Assembly: GCF_024166365.1 (NCBI RefSeq)
Contig: NC_064820.1
Location: 85,326,001-85,390,000 of the forward strand
Source of the DNA: Elephas maximus indicus
Lineage: Eukaryota > Chordata > Mammalia > Proboscidea > Elephantidae
DNA: 64,000 nucleotides
Direction of reading: 5' to 3'
Shown here: positions 35,259-47,017 of the stretch, piece by piece
Position numbering within the stretch: position 1 is the stretch's first letter
How the letters are laid out: each line of letters begins with the position of its first letter
The notes under the pieces: generated by a model
What the model saw: the letters and a program-made list of their open reading frames with translations, nothing else
What the model was told of the DNA's origin: nothing
Databases searched by the model: none
Made by a program: the position numbers and the translations under genes

Positions 35259-38200
35259 TTATAACAGTGGTTTTATACAATATTTGTCCTTTTGCAACTA
35301 ACTAACTTCACTCAGCATAATGCCTTCCAGATTCCTCCATGTTATGAAATGTTTCACAGATTCATCACTGTTCTGTATCAATGCATAGTATTCCATTGTG
35401 TGAATATACCATAATTTATCCATTCATCTGTTAACGGGCACCTTGGTTGCTTCCAACTTTTTGCTATTTGTAAACAGTGCTGCAATGAACATGGGTGTAC
35501 ATATATCTGTTCGGGTGAAGGCTCTTATTTCTCTAGGATATATTCCAAGGAGTGGGATTGCTGGATCATATGGTAGTTCTATTTCCAGCTTTTGAAGGAA
35601 ATGCCAAATTGATTTCCAAAGTGGTTGTACCATTTTACATTCCCACCAGATGCATGTAAGTGGTGTCCCAATCTCTCCACAGCCTCTCCAACATTTATTA
35701 TTTTGTGTTTTTTGAATTAATGCCAGCCTTGGCATGACATGAAATCTCATTGTAGTTTTGATTTGCATCTCCCTAAAGCCTAATGATCATGAGCATTTCC
35801 TCATGTATGTTAGCTACCTGAATGTCTTCGTTAGTAAAGTGTTCATATCTTTTGCCCATTTTTTGATTTGGTTATTTGTCTTTTTGTAGTTAAGTTTTTG
35901 CAGTATCATGTAGATTTTAGAGATCAGATGCTGATCAGAAATGTCATAGCTAAAAAATATTTCCCAGTCTGTAGGTAATCTTTTCATTCTTTTGGTGAAC
36001 TCTCTGGATGAGCATAGGCATTTGATTTTTAGAAGCATCCAGTTATCTAGTTTTTCTTCTTCATTGTTAGTAATGTTTTTATATTGTTTATGCCATGTAT
36101 TAGGGCTCCTAATGTTGTCCCTATTTTTTCTTTCATGATCTTTATGGTTTTACATTTTATATTTAGGTCTTTGATCCATTTTGAGCTCGTTTTTCTGCAT
36201 GGAGTGAGGTATGGGTCTTGTTTCATTTTTTTGCAGATGGATATCCAGTTATGCCAGCACCATTTGTTAAAAAGACTGTCTTTTCCTCATTTAACTGATT
36301 TGGGGCCTTTGTCAAATATCAACTGGTCATATGTGAATGGATTTAGGTCTGGATTCTCAATTCTGTTCCATTAGTCTATGTATCTGCTGTTGTACCAGTA
36401 CCAGGCTGTTTTGACTACTGTGGCGGTATAATAGGTTCTAAAATCAGGTAGAGTAAGGCCTCCCACTTTGTTCTTCTTTTTCAGTAATGCTTTACTTATC
36501 CGGAGCCTCTTTCCCTTCCATATGAAGCTGGTGATTTGTTTCTCCATCTCATTAAAGAATGTCATTGGAATTTGGATCACAATTGCATTAAATCTATAGA
36601 TTGCTTTTGGTAGAATAGACATTTTTATAATGTTAAGTCTTCCTGTCCATGAGCGAGGTATGTTCTTCCGCTTATGTAGGTCTCTTTTGGTTTCTTGCAG
36701 AATTGTCTCGTAGTTTTCTTTGTATAAGTCTTTTACATCTCCGGTAAGATTTATTCCTAAGTATTTTATCTTCTTGGGGACTACTGTAAATGGTATTGAT
36801 TTGGTGATTTCCTCTTCGATGTTCTTTCTGTTGGTGTAGAGGAATCCAACTGATTTTTGTATGTTTATCTTGTATCCCAATACTCTGCCAAACTCTTCTA
36901 TTAATTTCAGTAGTTTTCTTAAGGATTCCTTAGGGTTTCTGTGTATAAGATCAAGTCGTCTGCAATTAGAGATAATTTTACTACTTCCTTGCCAACCTGG
37001 ATGCCCTTTATTTCTTTGTCTAGCCTAGTTGCTCTGGCTAGCATCTCCAGCACAATGTTGAATAAGAGCAGCGATAAAAGGCATCCTTGTCTGGTTCCTG
37101 ACCTCAAGGGGAATGCTTTCAGGCTCTCTCCATTCAGGATGATGTTGGCTATGAATGCTCTTTATTATGTTGAGGAATTTTCCTTCTATTCCGATTTTGC
37201 TGAGAGTTTTTATGAAGAATGGGTGTTGAACTTTGTCAAATACCTTTTCTGCATCGATTGACAAAATCATGTGATTCTTGTCTTTTATTTTATTTATGTG
37301 ATGGATTACATTAATTGTTTTTCTAATGTTGAACCATCCCTGCATACCTGGTATGAATCCACTTGGTCATGGTGAATTATTTTTTTGATATGTTGTTGAA
37401 TTCTATTGGCTAGAATTTTGTTGAGGATCTTTGTATCTAAGTTCATGAGGGATATAGGTCTGTAATTTTCTTTTATTGTGGTGCCTTTACCTGGATTTGG
37501 TATCAGGGATATGGTGGCTTCAAAGAATGAGTTTGGTAGTATTCCATCCTTTTCTATGCTGTGAAATACCTTTAGTAGTAGTGGTGTTAACTCTTCTCTG
37601 AAAGTTTGGTAGAACTCTGCAGTGAAGTCTTCTGGGCCAGGGCATTTTTTTGTTGGGAGTTTTTTGATTACCTTTTCAATCTCTTCTTTTGTTATGGGTC
37701 TATTTAGTTGTTCTACCTCTGTTTGTGTTAGTTTAGGTAGGTAGTGTGTTTCTAGGAATTCATCCATTTCTTCTAGGTTTTCAAATTCGTTAGAGTACAA
37801 TTTTTCATAGTAATCTGATATGATTCTTTTCATTTCAGTTGGGTATGTAGTATAAGAGCTCATCTCATTTCTTATTTGGGTTATTTGCTTCCTCTCCTGT
37901 TTTTCTTTTTTCAGTTTGGCCAATGGTTTTTCACTTCTGTTAATTTTTTCAAAGAACCAGCTTTTGGTCATGTTAACTCTTTCAATTGTTTTTCTGTTCT
38001 CTACTTCATTTAATTCTACTCTAATTTTTATTATTTGCTTTCTTCTGGTGCCTGAGGGTTTCTTTTGTTGCTCTCTATTTGTTCAAGTTTTAGGGATAAT
38101 TCTTTGATTTTGGCCATTTCTTCTGTTTGTATGTGTGCACTTATTGATATAAATTGACCTCTGAGCACTGCTTTTGCTGCCTCCCAAAGGTTCTGATAGG

Positions 38201-38996
38201 AAGTGTTTTCATTCTCATTGGATTCTATGAATTTCTTTATTCCATCCTTAATGTCTTCTATAATCCAGTCTTTTCTGAGCAGGGTATTGTTCAGTTTCAA
38301 GTGTTTGATTTGTTTTCCATGCTTTTTCTGTTATTGATTTCTACTTTTATGGCCTTATGGTCAGAGAAGATGCTTTGTAATATTTCAGTGTTTTGGAAGA
38401 GAATGTCCCATGTGCACTAGAAAAGAAAGTATACTTGGTTGCTGATGGGTGGAATGTTCTGTATATGTCTATGAGGTCAAGTTGGTTAATTGTGACATTT
38501 AGATATTCCATGTCTTTACTGAGCTTCTTTCTGAATGTCCTGTCCTTCACCAAAAGTGGTGTGTTGAAGTCTCCTACTATTATTGTGGAGCTGTCTATCT
38601 CACTTTTCAATGCTGATAGAGTTTGTTTTATGTATCTTGCCGCCCTTTCATTGGGTGCATAAATATTTAATACGGTTATATCTTCTTGGTATGTTGTCCC
38701 TTTAATCATTATATAGTGTTCTTCCTTATCCTTTTTGATGGATTTAAAGTCTAAATTTTGTCAGAAATTAATATTGCCACTCCTGCTCTTTTTTGATTGT
38801 TGTTTGCTTGATATATATTTTTCTATCCTTTGAGTTTTAGTTTGTTTGTGTCTCTAAGTCTAAGGTGTGACTCTTTAGGCGGCATGTAGACGGATCATAT
38901 TTTTTAATCCATTCTGCCACTCTGTCTCTTTATTGGTGCATTTAATCCATTTACATTCAGGGTAATTATGGATAGGTATGAATTTAGTGCTGTCAT
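35259..38996 (-). pseudogene. L1 ORF2 remnant of the antisense element
   Basis: The start codon complement is at 38994-38996 and the end DKYCIKPLL before the stop at 35259. Best preserved is a 221-codon stretch (37306-37971) holding [19 protein letters not shown] and the finger region, and a 169-codon stretch (36371-36880) of the C-terminal RT part. The catalytic box is IADD at 36955-36966: both Asp are kept but the preceding aromatic residue is lost. Multiple frameshifts and stops. Confidence 0.9.
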
Positions 38997-39448
38997 TTTG
39001 ATGTCTTTTTTTGTGTATTGTTGCCAGTTTCTTTTTCCCACTTAATTTTATGTGCTGAGATTATTTTTATATATTGTCCTTTCCTCATATTCGTTGTTGT
39101 TGATTTTGTTTCTGCTGAGTCTCTATTGTTTCTTGTATTTTATTTTGATGAGTACGATAGTTTGTCTCCTCTGCAGGTACCCTATTATTTACCCCTATTT
39201 TTCTAAATTTAAACCTAACTTTCATTTCTTTGTATCGCTGTATCTTCCTCTCCATATGGAAGATCTATGATTACGTTTTCTTAGTTTCTCTTTATTGTTT
39301 TAATGTTGTCTTCTTTTATACAATAACATCACTGTTACCCTGTTTTGAGCTTTTTTTTTAAAATCTTGCTTAGTTTTTTTGATTTCCCTGCCTGGGTTGA
39401 CTTCTGATTGCTCTGCCCAGTGTTCTAGTCTTGGGTTAATACCTGATA

Positions 39449-40464
39449 TTATTGATTTTCTAACCAAAGAACTCCTTTTAGTACTTCTTATAGTTTTGGT
39501 TTGGTTTGGTTTTTATGAATTCCCTAAACTTCTGCTTATCTGTAAACGTCCTAATTTCACCTTCATATTTAAGAGAGTTTTGCTGGATGTATGATTCTTG
39601 CCTGGCAATCTTTCTCCTTCAATTTTTAAATAAGTCATCCCATTGCCTTCTTGCCTACACGGTCCCTGCCAAGTAGTCCAAGCTTATTCTTATTGGCTCT
39701 CCATTGTAGGTGACTTTTCGTTTATCCCTCGCTGCTCTTATAATTCTCTCTTTATCTTTGGTTTTGGCAAGTTTGATTATAATATGTCTTGGTGACTTTC
39801 TTTTAACATCTACCTTATGTGGATTTCAGTGAGCACCTTGGATAGATTATCTTCTCATTTTTTGTGATATCAGGGAAGTTTTCTGGCAACAAATCTTCAA
39901 CAATTCTCTTATATTTTCTGTTATCCTTCCCTGTTCTGGTACTCCAATCACTCGTAGGTTATTTCTCTTGATACAGTCCCACATGATTCTTAGGGTTTCT
40001 TCATTTTTTTAAATTCTTTTATCTGATTTTTCTTCAAATACATTAGTGTCAAACGTTTTATCTTCAAGTTCAGAAATTCTGGCTTCTACTTGCTCAATTC
40101 TGCTCCTCTGAATTTCTATTGAGTTGTCTACTTCTGTAATTTTATTGTTAATCTTCTGAATTTCTGATTGCTGTCTACAGATTTTTCCACCTTATTAAAT
40201 TTTTCATTATGTTCCTGAATAATCTTTCTAATTTCTTCAATTTGCTTTATCTGTGTGTTCCTTGGCTTGTTCTGTGTATTGCCTCATTTCCTTCCTGATG
40301 TCTTGAAGGGTTCTGTATATTAATCTTTTGTATTCTGTCTCTGGTAATTCCAGGAATGCAGTTTCATCTAGAAGATCCCTGGATTCTTTGTCATGAGAGC
40401 TTGTTGAGGTGATCATGGTCTGTTTCTTTATGTGACTTGATATTGACTGTTGTCTTCGAGCCAT
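39449..40464 (-). pseudogene. L1 ORF1 remnant of the antisense element
   Basis: Begins MARRQQSISSHIKKQ (start codon complement at 40462-40464) and ends LENQ before the stop at 39449. The 1016-base span is not a multiple of three, so at least one frameshift is present. The first 75 codons are open. Confidence 0.85.
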
Positions 40465-41866
40465 CTATAAGCTATTGTATTAGTCTGTGCTTGCTTACTG
40501 TGTCGTAGCTTCTTGCTTTGTTTTGTTTTGATATGCCCAAATGGGTTGCTCAAGTGAGCTAGCTTGATTATCTTCACCTTTGGAGCTCTGACGTCCTGTC
40601 CCCAGATGGCTAGAGCTGTTGTTAGGTATATCAGTCTAGGAGTCCATTCACTTTTATTGTATGAATTCAGCTCAGTTGTCCAGGTAGCTGATCATCAAGT
40701 GTGTGGCACAGGCTCTGTCCTACAGTCTTAGAGGGGCGGGGTAATTGGTGTATATACTGCTATCTGATTACAGCAGGGGATCACTCTCTGAACAAGGCAG
40801 GGGGCTGAGAGCTGACCCCAGGTGTCTCTGAGGAAAGCGCGTCCCTGTTCCCTCGAGCATGCAGGTGGGTAGGTTCTGCAGATGGACCATGGTCACCCAA
40901 AGTTTTTGGTTGTAAGGACTGGGAGGTACCAGTTATCCTTGGACCCCTGTCATGGGTGGCTGGGTGACCTGAGTGGAGCTACTAGTCCTTAGGTCCCTGA
41001 TGTGGGTAGGTGAGGACACTGTTTAATAGGCAAAGAAATGTCAAATATCAAACACCCGTCTCTACACTGCACAGCTGAAACAGTTGGAGTCTTCCAACAA
41101 GGGTCTAGTCTCCTGAAATAGGCCCACACAGGTCCATGCAGAGGGGAAAAGTGCTCAAAGTCCACAGACTGTTTATGCCTGGACAGGAGCTGCTTTTGTC
41201 CTGAGCTTCCCCAGTTAGTGGAGCTGGCAAATTGTCTTTTCCCCCAATTGCATTTTTTTTTCCTTCTCCAAGGACAGGAGGATGGCTCCAGGTGCACAAC
41301 TGGGCCTATCTCAGGCCCAGGGAATTTAGCCACTGAAGCCGGCTTGGGGGTCGGGGGCATGCTAAAACATACGCAAGTACTTAGCTTTTGGCGAGAGTGC
41401 CATTCTTCCCTGGTTCCAGAGGTGTGAGTAGGCTGTGTGGCTGGCTGCTTCTCCCTGAGGAAATTGTGGCCAAATGCTAGTCACCAGCCTGCTGCCACCA
41501 CCACCTGGGAATGGTGCCTGATGGCTCCCCACGATTCAGGTCTGGTAACTCCTCTCTGCTTCTGAACCCTCTTTTCCTCCTCCTGCCCTTCTGTTTGTTT
41601 TCTAAGCTTGGCTTTGATGCTCAGGGCTCCTAGCCTGTCATAAATATACTCATTTCACTTGTTTTTTTGGGTCTTTGTTATAAAGAGGGCTTGCCAGAAG
41701 CGTCTGTCTATCTGCCATCTTGGCTCAGCCTTCCCCATAGAGTTTTCTAGGCTATAATATTTACAGGAGCAGATTGCCAGGTCTCACAGAGCTGCTGTGT
41801 GAATTTGAACCTCCAGCCTTTTGATTAGCAGCCAGATGTTTAATCATTTGTGGCACCAGGGCTCCT

Positions 41867-43367
41867 CAGTACCAAATCAGAAATGTCTCCTTATCCTGGA
41901 AATTAAAACACAAAACAAACAGTCTTAATTGATTCTTTAGTCAAAGGGGAAATATAAGCCAAAGTGGGACCTTGTGAGACAGAATTGAAGCATAAGGGCA
42001 GTCCCCAGCCCCTGTGGAATCATTGGGTGAATTAGAAAAGGTGTTCCCTCTTCAAGTAAGAAAGATCAACACTGCTGTACCTGTGGATAGTCAGATTACC
42101 GCTCCAGGGCCAGCTGGCTGGGTGATGAGCATGAGGCTCAGGGAAATCAAAGCCAAAGTCAGTTGGTGGCTATGGAAGAAAAACAGATACATTTCTCTCC
42201 TCTTAGGAAAAAAATACTATTAGAATATGAATTTTCCCTTAAGATTGGAAGCAAACTTCTAGTTCATAAAATGCTTGCTAGCAAGATTTTTCAAGGCCAA
42301 CGAAAGATCTCAACATGTGGGGCGTTTTTCTTGATTGAACTTAATGTTTTTAAGATCCTGACTCTTAAGGACCAAAAGACAAAAATACGCTAGGTTTAAT
42401 ACTCTCCAGTTACTTTTCTATAACCCATTATATATTTAGCCCTTTCAAACACGTTAGATAAATTACGTATGTCGTTTTAACAAGTTACTGTGAAAATAAG
42501 TGATTAAAGTTTTATATCACTTGATGTAAATAATTTAGGAGTAAGCTTACTCAGCCTGTCTTAAAGGATACCTGTATTCAAAGCCAAGAGAAGTCCTAAT
42601 TTTTAATTATGTTGTTAAAGAATCATTTGGATAGTCTCTTCCTATTGCATTACAGTATATTGTAATGGAGTTATTCCCCCTAAAATTACAAACAAATACT
42701 GTAATTTTTAATTCTGTATTGTTTGGATAACTTTCTTTTACAGTAGCATCTCTCCTAGAATGGGAGCAACAAGGTCTCCGGGTTCCTTGGGCTATGCACT
42801 TAGGTGGCAGAAAAACAGGTGCCACGGTGGAGTTTGGAATTGTGGGTAGTGGGGGTGAGATAGGGGAGTCACTGAAAACAGGTGGAATGAGATGAGTAGA
42901 AACCTAGAAAAATAAGGTGAGGAAGGACTATCATAGAGGTCCTTCTGGCATGGGAGGTAGAGGTAGCTCAAGGTTGATTTTGATGCATGAGTCACTGGGC
43001 AGGAGTTTAAGAGGCTTCCATTGTGACACGGGAGACAGAAGCTGGGATAGGCTATGATGATGCTGTGACAGAATAAAGACCTGGTTGCTAGGGCCAGAGA
43101 TTAAACACCAGAAGGCTGGTGGAGGAGATGGAGCCACAGCTCCTGGTCCCCTTTCCCACCCTCCTTCACCCCAGGCTGTCTGAGATGTCATCTTCCACCT
43201 AAATATCATCTCTCCAGTTCCCAGTCTTCACTCTGGTCTCTAGCTTCTGCTTGGTTCCACATTCTCTACATACTTCCACAGGGGACCTACACCTTCCCTT
43301 CCTGGGATCTCTTAAGGTTTTCTGCTTTCCTCTTGCCCTGATTGCCAGCCCTGCTAATTCAGCTGAG
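41867..43367. other. Unassigned sequence upstream of the MIA3-like frame
   Basis: No recognised repeat. It would hold any promoter or 5' exon of the retrogene. There is no TATA box at a suitable distance and no CpG cluster. 42826-43200 is mildly G-rich. Confidence 0.4.
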
Positions 43368-44474
43368 ATGGAAGCACCCACCCTGCCTGAAACCTTTAGG
43401 CTTCCTCCTGATCTTCATCAAGAGTCTTGGGACCCTAGGATGATCATCGCCTTATTTGAAATTGGATCAATATCCCTTTTCTTCTGGAGTTCTCTCCTTT
43501 CTCTAAAGAAGAATAGCAATCAAATTTCTGAACAACTGACTGCACAGAAGTTTGAAAAGGTCTTAAACAAAATTGAAGGTATCCTTAAAAATATTACGGG
43601 TTTTGAAAAGACCACAGATGCAATAGTATCTTTTGAGGACACCACTGTTTCTGATGATGCCTCAGAACTTAAAGAAAAAATCAGAAAACTTGACCAAATA
43701 AATAAAACACTATTCAAAAATCTGCTTACTAGTTTAGACCCAGAGAAATTCCAGAGTGCAAAGAAACAGGAAAAGATATTGGAAAACCAAAACTCCGAGG
43801 ACACGGTACATTTTGCAAGGGATCTGGTAAATCATTCAGAAGAAAAAAGAGCCCTTAATGAAACTCAACCAAGTAAAGAGAAAGCAAAATATGGATTACT
43901 TCATGCTCAAGAAGAAAATATCAAACTTAGGAACAACATGGAGCAGTTACTACAGAAAGCAGAACACTGGAGCAAACAACATACTGAGCTCAGTGGACTA
44001 ATAAAATCGTATCAGAAATCTCAGCATGACATAAGAGAACTTCTTGAAAATAATGGAGTCCATTTCCAAATCCAACCAAATAACAAGATGTCAGCTAATT
44101 ATGAGATGGAAGAACAAGTGAGGAAATTGCAACATGACACTTACTCATTGCATTTGACTGCAGCTTTATTGGAGAATGAGTGCCAAATCTTACAACAGAG
44201 AGTAGGGATTCTCAACCAACTCCATTATGAGAAAGAGAGAGCGCAGACAGACAACGAACAGGGCAAGAAAGAAAAGAAGCCATCAGAAGCAGAAAAAGTA
44301 GGAACTCATAAGCAGAGAATGAAACAAATGGAGGGTACACTTCAGAAAAGAGACAACTTTTATATAAGGCTGGATGTTTGTCGTAATAAGAAAGCTCACA
44401 ATAACTGGTTCAATTCTCGTATTGCAAGAAGAGGCCTTGTGGGAAAAAAGAGGTCAGCCAGCAGACCAAGATAG
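43368..44474 (+). CDS. MIA3/TANGO1-like single-exon retrogene, 368 aa
   Basis: Open frame of 368 codons with no intron. Residues about 25-46 form a hydrophobic membrane segment (MIIALFEIGSISLFFW...), preceded by an LP-rich stretch and followed by long Lys/Glu-rich coiled coil (about 50-330). Segments colinear with the short TANGO1 form (MIA3) and cTAGE5 (MIA2) are QISEQL after the membrane segment, EEN...LLQKAEHWSK (182-203), LLENECQILQQRVGILNQL (267-285) and KKAHNNW (341-347). In that family the protein spans the ER exit-site membrane and helps load large cargo into COPII carriers. The C-terminal proline-rich domain that binds SEC23 is absent, as are the SH3-like lumenal parts, so normal TANGO1 function is doubtful. 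The start is the first in-frame ATG, in good Kozak context (gctgagATGg); the frame is open upstream to 43251 but without ATG. A possible AATAAA signal lies at 44783. Expression is unknown; a well-preserved pseudogene is the alternative. Confidence 0.6.
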   Translation: MEAPTLPETFRLPPDLHQESWDPRMIIALFEIGSISLFFWSSLLSLKKNSNQISEQLTAQKFEKVLNKIEGILKNITGFEKTTDAIVSFEDTTVSDDASELKEKIRKLDQINKTLFKNLLTSLDPEKFQSAKKQEKILENQNSEDTVHFARDLVNHSEEKRALNETQPSKEKAKYGLLHAQEENIKLRNNMEQLLQKAEHWSKQHTELSGLIKSYQKSQHDIRELLENNGVHFQIQPNNKMSANYEMEEQVRKLQHDTYSLHLTAALLENECQILQQRVGILNQLHYEKERAQTDNEQGKKEKKPSEAEKVGTHKQRMKQMEGTLQKRDNFYIRLDVCRNKKAHNNWFNSRIARRGLVGKKRSASRPR

Positions 44475-44782
44475 AAAATACCAAAAGTAAAAGAAGAGGC
44501 AATTCTTCAAAAAGTTGTATACATCCAACTCCAGGCACGAGCAATCATCAAACCTAGGTTAGATTTCTTGGATTAACCAAGAAAGAACTATAGAGCAGGA
44601 AGACTAACACACTATTCATTACTTCAGTAATTATGTAAGTTTGGTCTTTAATGATCATTAGTGCCAACATTAAGTTCATAATTTGCCACCTTTGCAATCT
44701 GCTTGGCTTTTATAGTTAATAGAGATCTTATAATGCTTTAATCAGGATTAGAATTTATCAGGTCAAATTAAGTAAAGATTTA

Positions 44783-44788
44783 AATAAA
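44783..44788 (+). promoter_or_regulatory. Candidate polyadenylation signal AATAAA
   Basis: First AATAAA on the + strand after the MIA3-like frame, about 310 bases past its stop codon. Placement suits a 3' UTR, but such hexamers are frequent in AT-rich DNA. Confidence 0.25.
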
Positions 44789-45955
44789 AATCGGGATGAG
44801 CCAAAGAAATTATTTATTCTTTATTAATCATTACCTGAAGGGAAAGTTTTGGAAAAAGAAAGTATAAGGTTGTTTTTTTGTTTGTTTTGATAATATTTTT
44901 TGTATTTTCGGTGAAAGTGTACACAGCAAACCAGGTTCCCATTCAACAATTTCTACACATACTGTTCAGTGACATTGGTTACATTCTTCACATTGTATCA
45001 ACATTCTCATTTTCTCTCTAGTTGTTCCATTCCCATTAGCCTAGTTTCCCAGCCCCCCAACCTTCTCATCTATGCTTTAGAGTATTAACCATTTGTTCTC
45101 ATATAGATTATTTTTTAAAAAGAATGCAGTACTTTAAAAGGGTGATATTCCTTACTTTATGAGTTAACCTGCTATTTAACTAATAGGTGACTTGAGGGAA
45201 TAGTTTCAGCTCCAGGTTTAAAGAATATCTCAGAGTAACAGTCTCGAGGATTCCTCCTGTCTCAATGGATCCAGTAAGTCTGGATTTTTTGAGAATTTGA
45301 TGTTCTGCTCCACACTTTTCTCTCTTTCTATCAGGACCCATTTATTGTAGTGGTAGCCAGGTACCATCTAGTTCTGGTCTCAGGGCTGGAACCAGAGGCC
45401 ATGGCTCATGTAGACAGTCCTGTAGACTGGTTCCTTCTCTAAATCTCGGGTTTCCTTCTTTCTCTTTTCATCCAGATGAGTAGAGACGAATAGTTTTATC
45501 TTAGATGGCTGCTTGAGAAAAGCTTTTAAGACCCCAGACATTACTCACCAGACTAGGATGTAGAACTTAAACTTTAAGAAGTATATTATGCCAATGGATT
45601 GAGTTGTCCCATGAGATTAAGACCCTAAATCTCCAAACCGGGAAAACTAATCCCATGAGGAGATTGGTTACGTCTAAAAAGTATCAGTTTCTATGACTGA
45701 TGCATATATATGCGTATGTAAATATACATATATATGTATTTTGGTTGTTGTTGTTGCAGAATTATATATAACATAGCATTTACCAAGATATCTTTTTTTG
45801 TTTGTTTGATAACCTAGTGGTATCAGTTACCTTGATGAAGCTGTGCACACTTCTCCCACTTTCGGTGCTACCTTTCCAATTACAATAAATAAAAAGCAAC
45901 TACTGTCTACCCTCCACCCCTGGTAACCACCAATGAACATTGTTTTCTGTATATA

Positions 45956-46342
45956 CCGTATTTTTATGCAAATAATGGATAATGCGCGCCTTTGTATTTG
46001 TCAACTGCTCCCTCCTGCGTGAGTTATTTTCTTAAGCATGCTGTGCTAATTTTTTTTACCCCTACCCATTGCTGTCGAGTCAATTCTGACTCATAGCAAC
46101 CCTATAGGACAGAGTAGAACTGCCCGATAGGGTTTCCAAGGAGCACTTGGTGGATTCGAACTGCCGACTTTTTGGTTCACACTCATAGCTCTTAATCACT
46201 CCACCATCAGGATTTCCAAATTTTGTTTTGTTTTTACAGCAACATGTAAAAAAAACTGGCACAGCAGCACTTACTAAAGTACTTCGGGGGAGGGAGCTGT
46301 TGACAAATGTAGAAGGTGAGCATTATTTGCATAATAATACAG
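45956..46342. mobile_element. MITE-like DNA element with long terminal inverted repeats
   Basis: The left end ccgtatttttatgcaaataa (45956) and the complement of the right end (ctgtattattatgcaaataa, ending 46342) match at about 18 of 20 bases. The repeat extends inwards through 'atttgtcaac' and 'gctccctc' to 'gctgtgc', about 95 bases a side. TA (or TATA) is duplicated at both borders, as for Tc1/mariner elements. It holds no coding capacity. Without the inner AfroSINE it is about 220 bases, almost a full palindrome. It lies inside an L1. Confidence 0.7.
46058..46218 (-). mobile_element. AfroSINE inside the MITE-like element
   Basis: 'cccattgctgtcgagtcaat' to 'ccaccatcaggatttcc'. T-rich flanks (aatttttttta; aaattttgttttg) are a likely worn duplication. 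Confidence 0.88.
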
Positions 46343-46600
46343 TATAGCTGTTCTTGTCATTTTATAAAAGTGAGATCATACAATATTTGTCATTTTGTGA
46401 TTGACTTATTTCAATCAGCATAATGTCCTCTAGGTTCATCCATGTTCCAAGATGTTTTGGGAACTCATCTTCTTTATGGCTGTGTAGTATTTCATTGTGA
46501 GTGTGTACCAGATTTTGTTTATCCATTCATCTGTTGGTGGGCACTTAGGTTGTTTCCATCTTTTGGCTATTCTGAATAGTGTTACAATGAATATGAAGTT

Positions 46601-47017
46601 TTAATTGTCCCCTTTAAAGCCCGCTTTCTACTAAATGTGTGTTTCTTTTTTCTATTATCCACTGAAGTGTAAGAAGTAGTAGAATAAAAAAAGAAAATTG
46701 TTGACAAAGCACCCCTAAACAAATAGTTTTTCTCCTCTCAAAAACTTCCTCACCCCCTGCTTCTACTTTTCCTAACATTTCTCCCTTGCTCCTCAACTAG
46801 TGAATGAGGGGCCTACTGGGCAGCAGAGGCCCTCGGGGAAGGATTTATCCAGCAAAAATATCCTTCAGGAATGAAGATGAAATCAAGACATTGTTAGATG
46901 GAGGAAAGCTAAGAGAATGTATCACCATCTGTGGGGTGGGGGGAGCCCGTTTTGTCACATTTTGGTTACATACTCATTTTGTTTACATTGAAGAAAATGA
47001 GTGATGGGCTTTAGCCT
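46601..47017. other. No gene recognised
   Basis: Unassigned sequence between the older L1 and LTR-like copy 2. Confidence 0.5.

Larger units (their letters stand above)
34241..41729 (-). mobile_element. Near-full-length antisense L1 inside an AfroSINE
   Basis: About 7.49 kb. The 3' end is at left (T-rich tract, then complement of the L1 tail 'tttacttaaag') and the 5' end at right, reading 'gccatcttggctca' at 41717. A 17-base duplication with one mismatch (34228-34244 and 41730-41746, cttccccaCagagtttt/cttccccaTagagtttt) flanks it. The duplicated bases belong to an AfroSINE whose halves lie on either side. Confidence 0.93.
34172..41866 (-). mobile_element. AfroSINE split by the 7.5 kb L1
   Basis: Left part 34172-34240 ('ttaggtgctattgagtcatc') and right part 41747-41866 ('ggagcagattgccaggtctc' to 'tggcaccagggctcct'). 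Together they make one antisense long-form copy. Confidence 0.82.
44869..46600 (-). mobile_element. Older antisense L1 3' part, interrupted by a DNA element
   Basis: The complement of the L1 3' end at 44885 ('tattttcggtgaaagtgtac') and 3' UTR landmarks shared with the other copies ('agatggctgcttgagaaaag', 'aagaccccagacattactc') are present. The ORF2 end follows at 46350-46600. It is visibly more diverged than the other copies. The insertion at 45956-46342 splits it. Confidence 0.8.

Noticed and set aside
37306..37971. 221-codon frame as a host gene
   Set aside because: It is the reverse transcriptase finger region of the antisense L1 ([11 protein letters not shown] block).
43251..43367. Upstream extension of the MIA3-like frame by 39 codons
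   Set aside because: It begins at TTG, not ATG, and shows no family similarity. The ATG at 43368 has a good context.
46804..47004. 66-codon + frame before LTR-like copy 2
   Set aside because: Short, no family similarity, no conserved context; treated as chance.
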